Assembly (NCBI GenBank): GCA_015904075.1
Contig: JABMDH010000040.1
Location: forward strand, 1 to 5,550
Source of the DNA: Nitrospira sp.
GTDB lineage: Bacteria; Nitrospirota; Nitrospiria; Nitrospirales; Nitrospiraceae
Direction: 5' to 3'
DNA length: 5,550 nt
Shown: positions 4,761-5,550 of the stretch, in pieces
How positions within the stretch are numbered: the first letter of the stretch is position 1
Layout of the letters: each line of letters begins with the position of its first letter
Made by a program: the position numbers and the translations under genes
The notes under the pieces: model-generated
The model's input: the letters and a program-made list of their open reading frames with translations, nothing else
The model's database searches: none
Told to the model about the DNA's origin: nothing

Positions 4761-5550
4761 CTAACGCTGGCTGAGCTTGTGCACCATATCGATCGTCGCA
4801 GCAACGTGATCGACCGGTGTTGTCGGCAGGATTCCGTGTCCGAGATTGAAAATATGGCCGGGGCGTCCGCCGGCCCGCCGCAAAATATCCTCGACCCGGC
4901 GTTCGATTTCATGAAGCGGCGCAAATAAAACGAGCGGGTCCAGATTCCCCTGCACCGCGCGATCATGTCCGACCATCGTCCAGGCCTCGTCCAGATGCAC
5001 CCGCCAGTCGATTCCGATCACGTCGCCCCCTGCTTCTCGCATCTGTCCGAGAATAGCCGTCGTGCCGGTACCGAAATGAATCATCGGCACGCCTTCATAC
5101 TTGAGTGCGTCAAAAATCTTCTGCACATGCGGCTTCACATATTCCGCATAATCGCCTGCCGAGAGACAGCCGACCCAGCTGTCAAAGAGTTGAATCGCCT
5201 GCGCGCCGGCCTTGATTTGCCGCTTGAGATAGCTGGTGATGACCCGCGAAAACTTGTCCATCAGCGCATGCCACGCAGTCGGATCTCCGTACATCATCTG
5301 TTTCGTATACAAATAGTTGCGCGACCCGCCGCCCTCGATCGCATAGCTGGCCAGGGTAAACGGCGCGCCGGCAAACCCGATCAAGGGTACCCGCCCATTG
5401 AGCGCGCGCTGGGCCTGCCTGATCGCCTCGGCAACATATTCCAGCTCATCACCGTCCACCACCTTCAGCCGTTCGACCGCCGCGCGATCACGGACCGGAT
5501 TATGAATCACCGGACCTTCACCCTGGGCAAATTCCAGACTGATCCCCATG
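4761..5550 (-). CDS. hemE: Uroporphyrinogen decarboxylase, C-terminal three quarters (5' end outside window)
   Basis: HemE decarboxylates the four acetate side chains of uroporphyrinogen III to give coproporphyrinogen III in the cytoplasm, without a cofactor. About 263 codons are visible, ending at TAG 4763-4761; full-length relatives have about 340-350 residues. The ATG at 5549 encodes the internal Met of the conserved PMGISLEF-type segment and is not the true start. Counting from that Met, recognisable motifs are GFAGAPFTLASYAIEGG (58-74) with the active-site Tyr69, FDSWVG (122-127) with Ser124, GIDWR (179-183), QGNLDP (200-205) and FNLGHGILP (234-242) with His238. The N-terminal arginine-rich motif and the catalytic Asp lie beyond the right edge. 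No internal disruption is seen. It is the upstream visible member of the hemE-hemH-hemG/Y cluster, so the operon promoter is outside the window. Confidence 0.96.
   Translation of the reverse strand, partial: MGISLEFAQGEGPVIHNPVRDRAAVERLKVVDGDELEYVAEAIRQAQRALNGRVPLIGFAGAPFTLASYAIEGGGSRNYLYTKQMMYGDPTAWHALMDKFSRVITSYLKRQIKAGAQAIQLFDSWVGCLSAGDYAEYVKPHVQKIFDALKYEGVPMIHFGTGTTAILGQMREAGGDVIGIDWRVHLDEAWTMVGHDRAVQGNLDPLVLFAPLHEIERRVEDILRRAGGRPGHIFNLGHGILPTTPVDHVAATIDMVHKLSQR

Noticed and set aside
5547..5549. ATG at 5549 as the start of hemE
   Set aside because: The Met and following GISLEF match an internal conserved segment of HemE, and about 80 N-terminal residues including the catalytic Asp are missing, so the gene continues past the window edge.

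Overview
This GC-rich 5.55 kb bacterial window carries a heme-biosynthesis cluster in its right half and three less clearly assigned genes in its left half. A Gram-negative bacterium is suggested by the single-pass membrane protein whose Sel1-repeat tail is predicted to be periplasmic. The general gene style and the hemE-hemH-hemG/Y order would fit Nitrospira or a relative (Nitrospirota). That assignment is an impression without any database search, and no marker gene here proves it.

Layout: (1) 1-114 is the C-terminal tail of a gene entering from the left. (2) 241-1107 (+) encodes a membrane-anchored, proline-rich protein ending in Sel1-like repeats, with a plausible extended -10 promoter just upstream. 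(3) 1154-1570 (-) encodes an unrecognised 138-residue soluble protein, convergent with the Sel1 gene. (4) 1699-2427 (+) encodes a stand-alone FAD/NAD(P)H reductase of the ferredoxin-NADP reductase/cytochrome b5 reductase superfamily. It is divergent from gene 3 across about 130 bp that holds a candidate promoter and an operator-like dyad. (5) On the minus strand, read right to left, come hemE (3' part, cut by the window edge), hemH, and hemG/hemY, which is convergent with the reductase.

The minus-strand genes look like one operon for the late heme pathway. HemE makes coproporphyrinogen III from uroporphyrinogen III, the HemY-type flavoenzyme oxidises a porphyrinogen to a porphyrin, and HemH inserts ferrous iron. 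The same order, hemE-hemH-hemY, is known from Bacillus subtilis. hemH and hemG/Y overlap by four bases (GTGA), implying coupled translation. hemE and hemH are separated by 72 bp filled with an unusual inverted and direct repeat of the unit CGCTTCACG.

The two points most worth a second look are an apparent clean in-frame loss of roughly 50 residues from the middle of the HemG/HemY protein, which removes a segment normally conserved in this flavoenzyme family, and the structured repeat inside the heme operon. No mobile element, CRISPR array, tRNA or rRNA was seen, and no gene-free stretch exceeds 300 bases.
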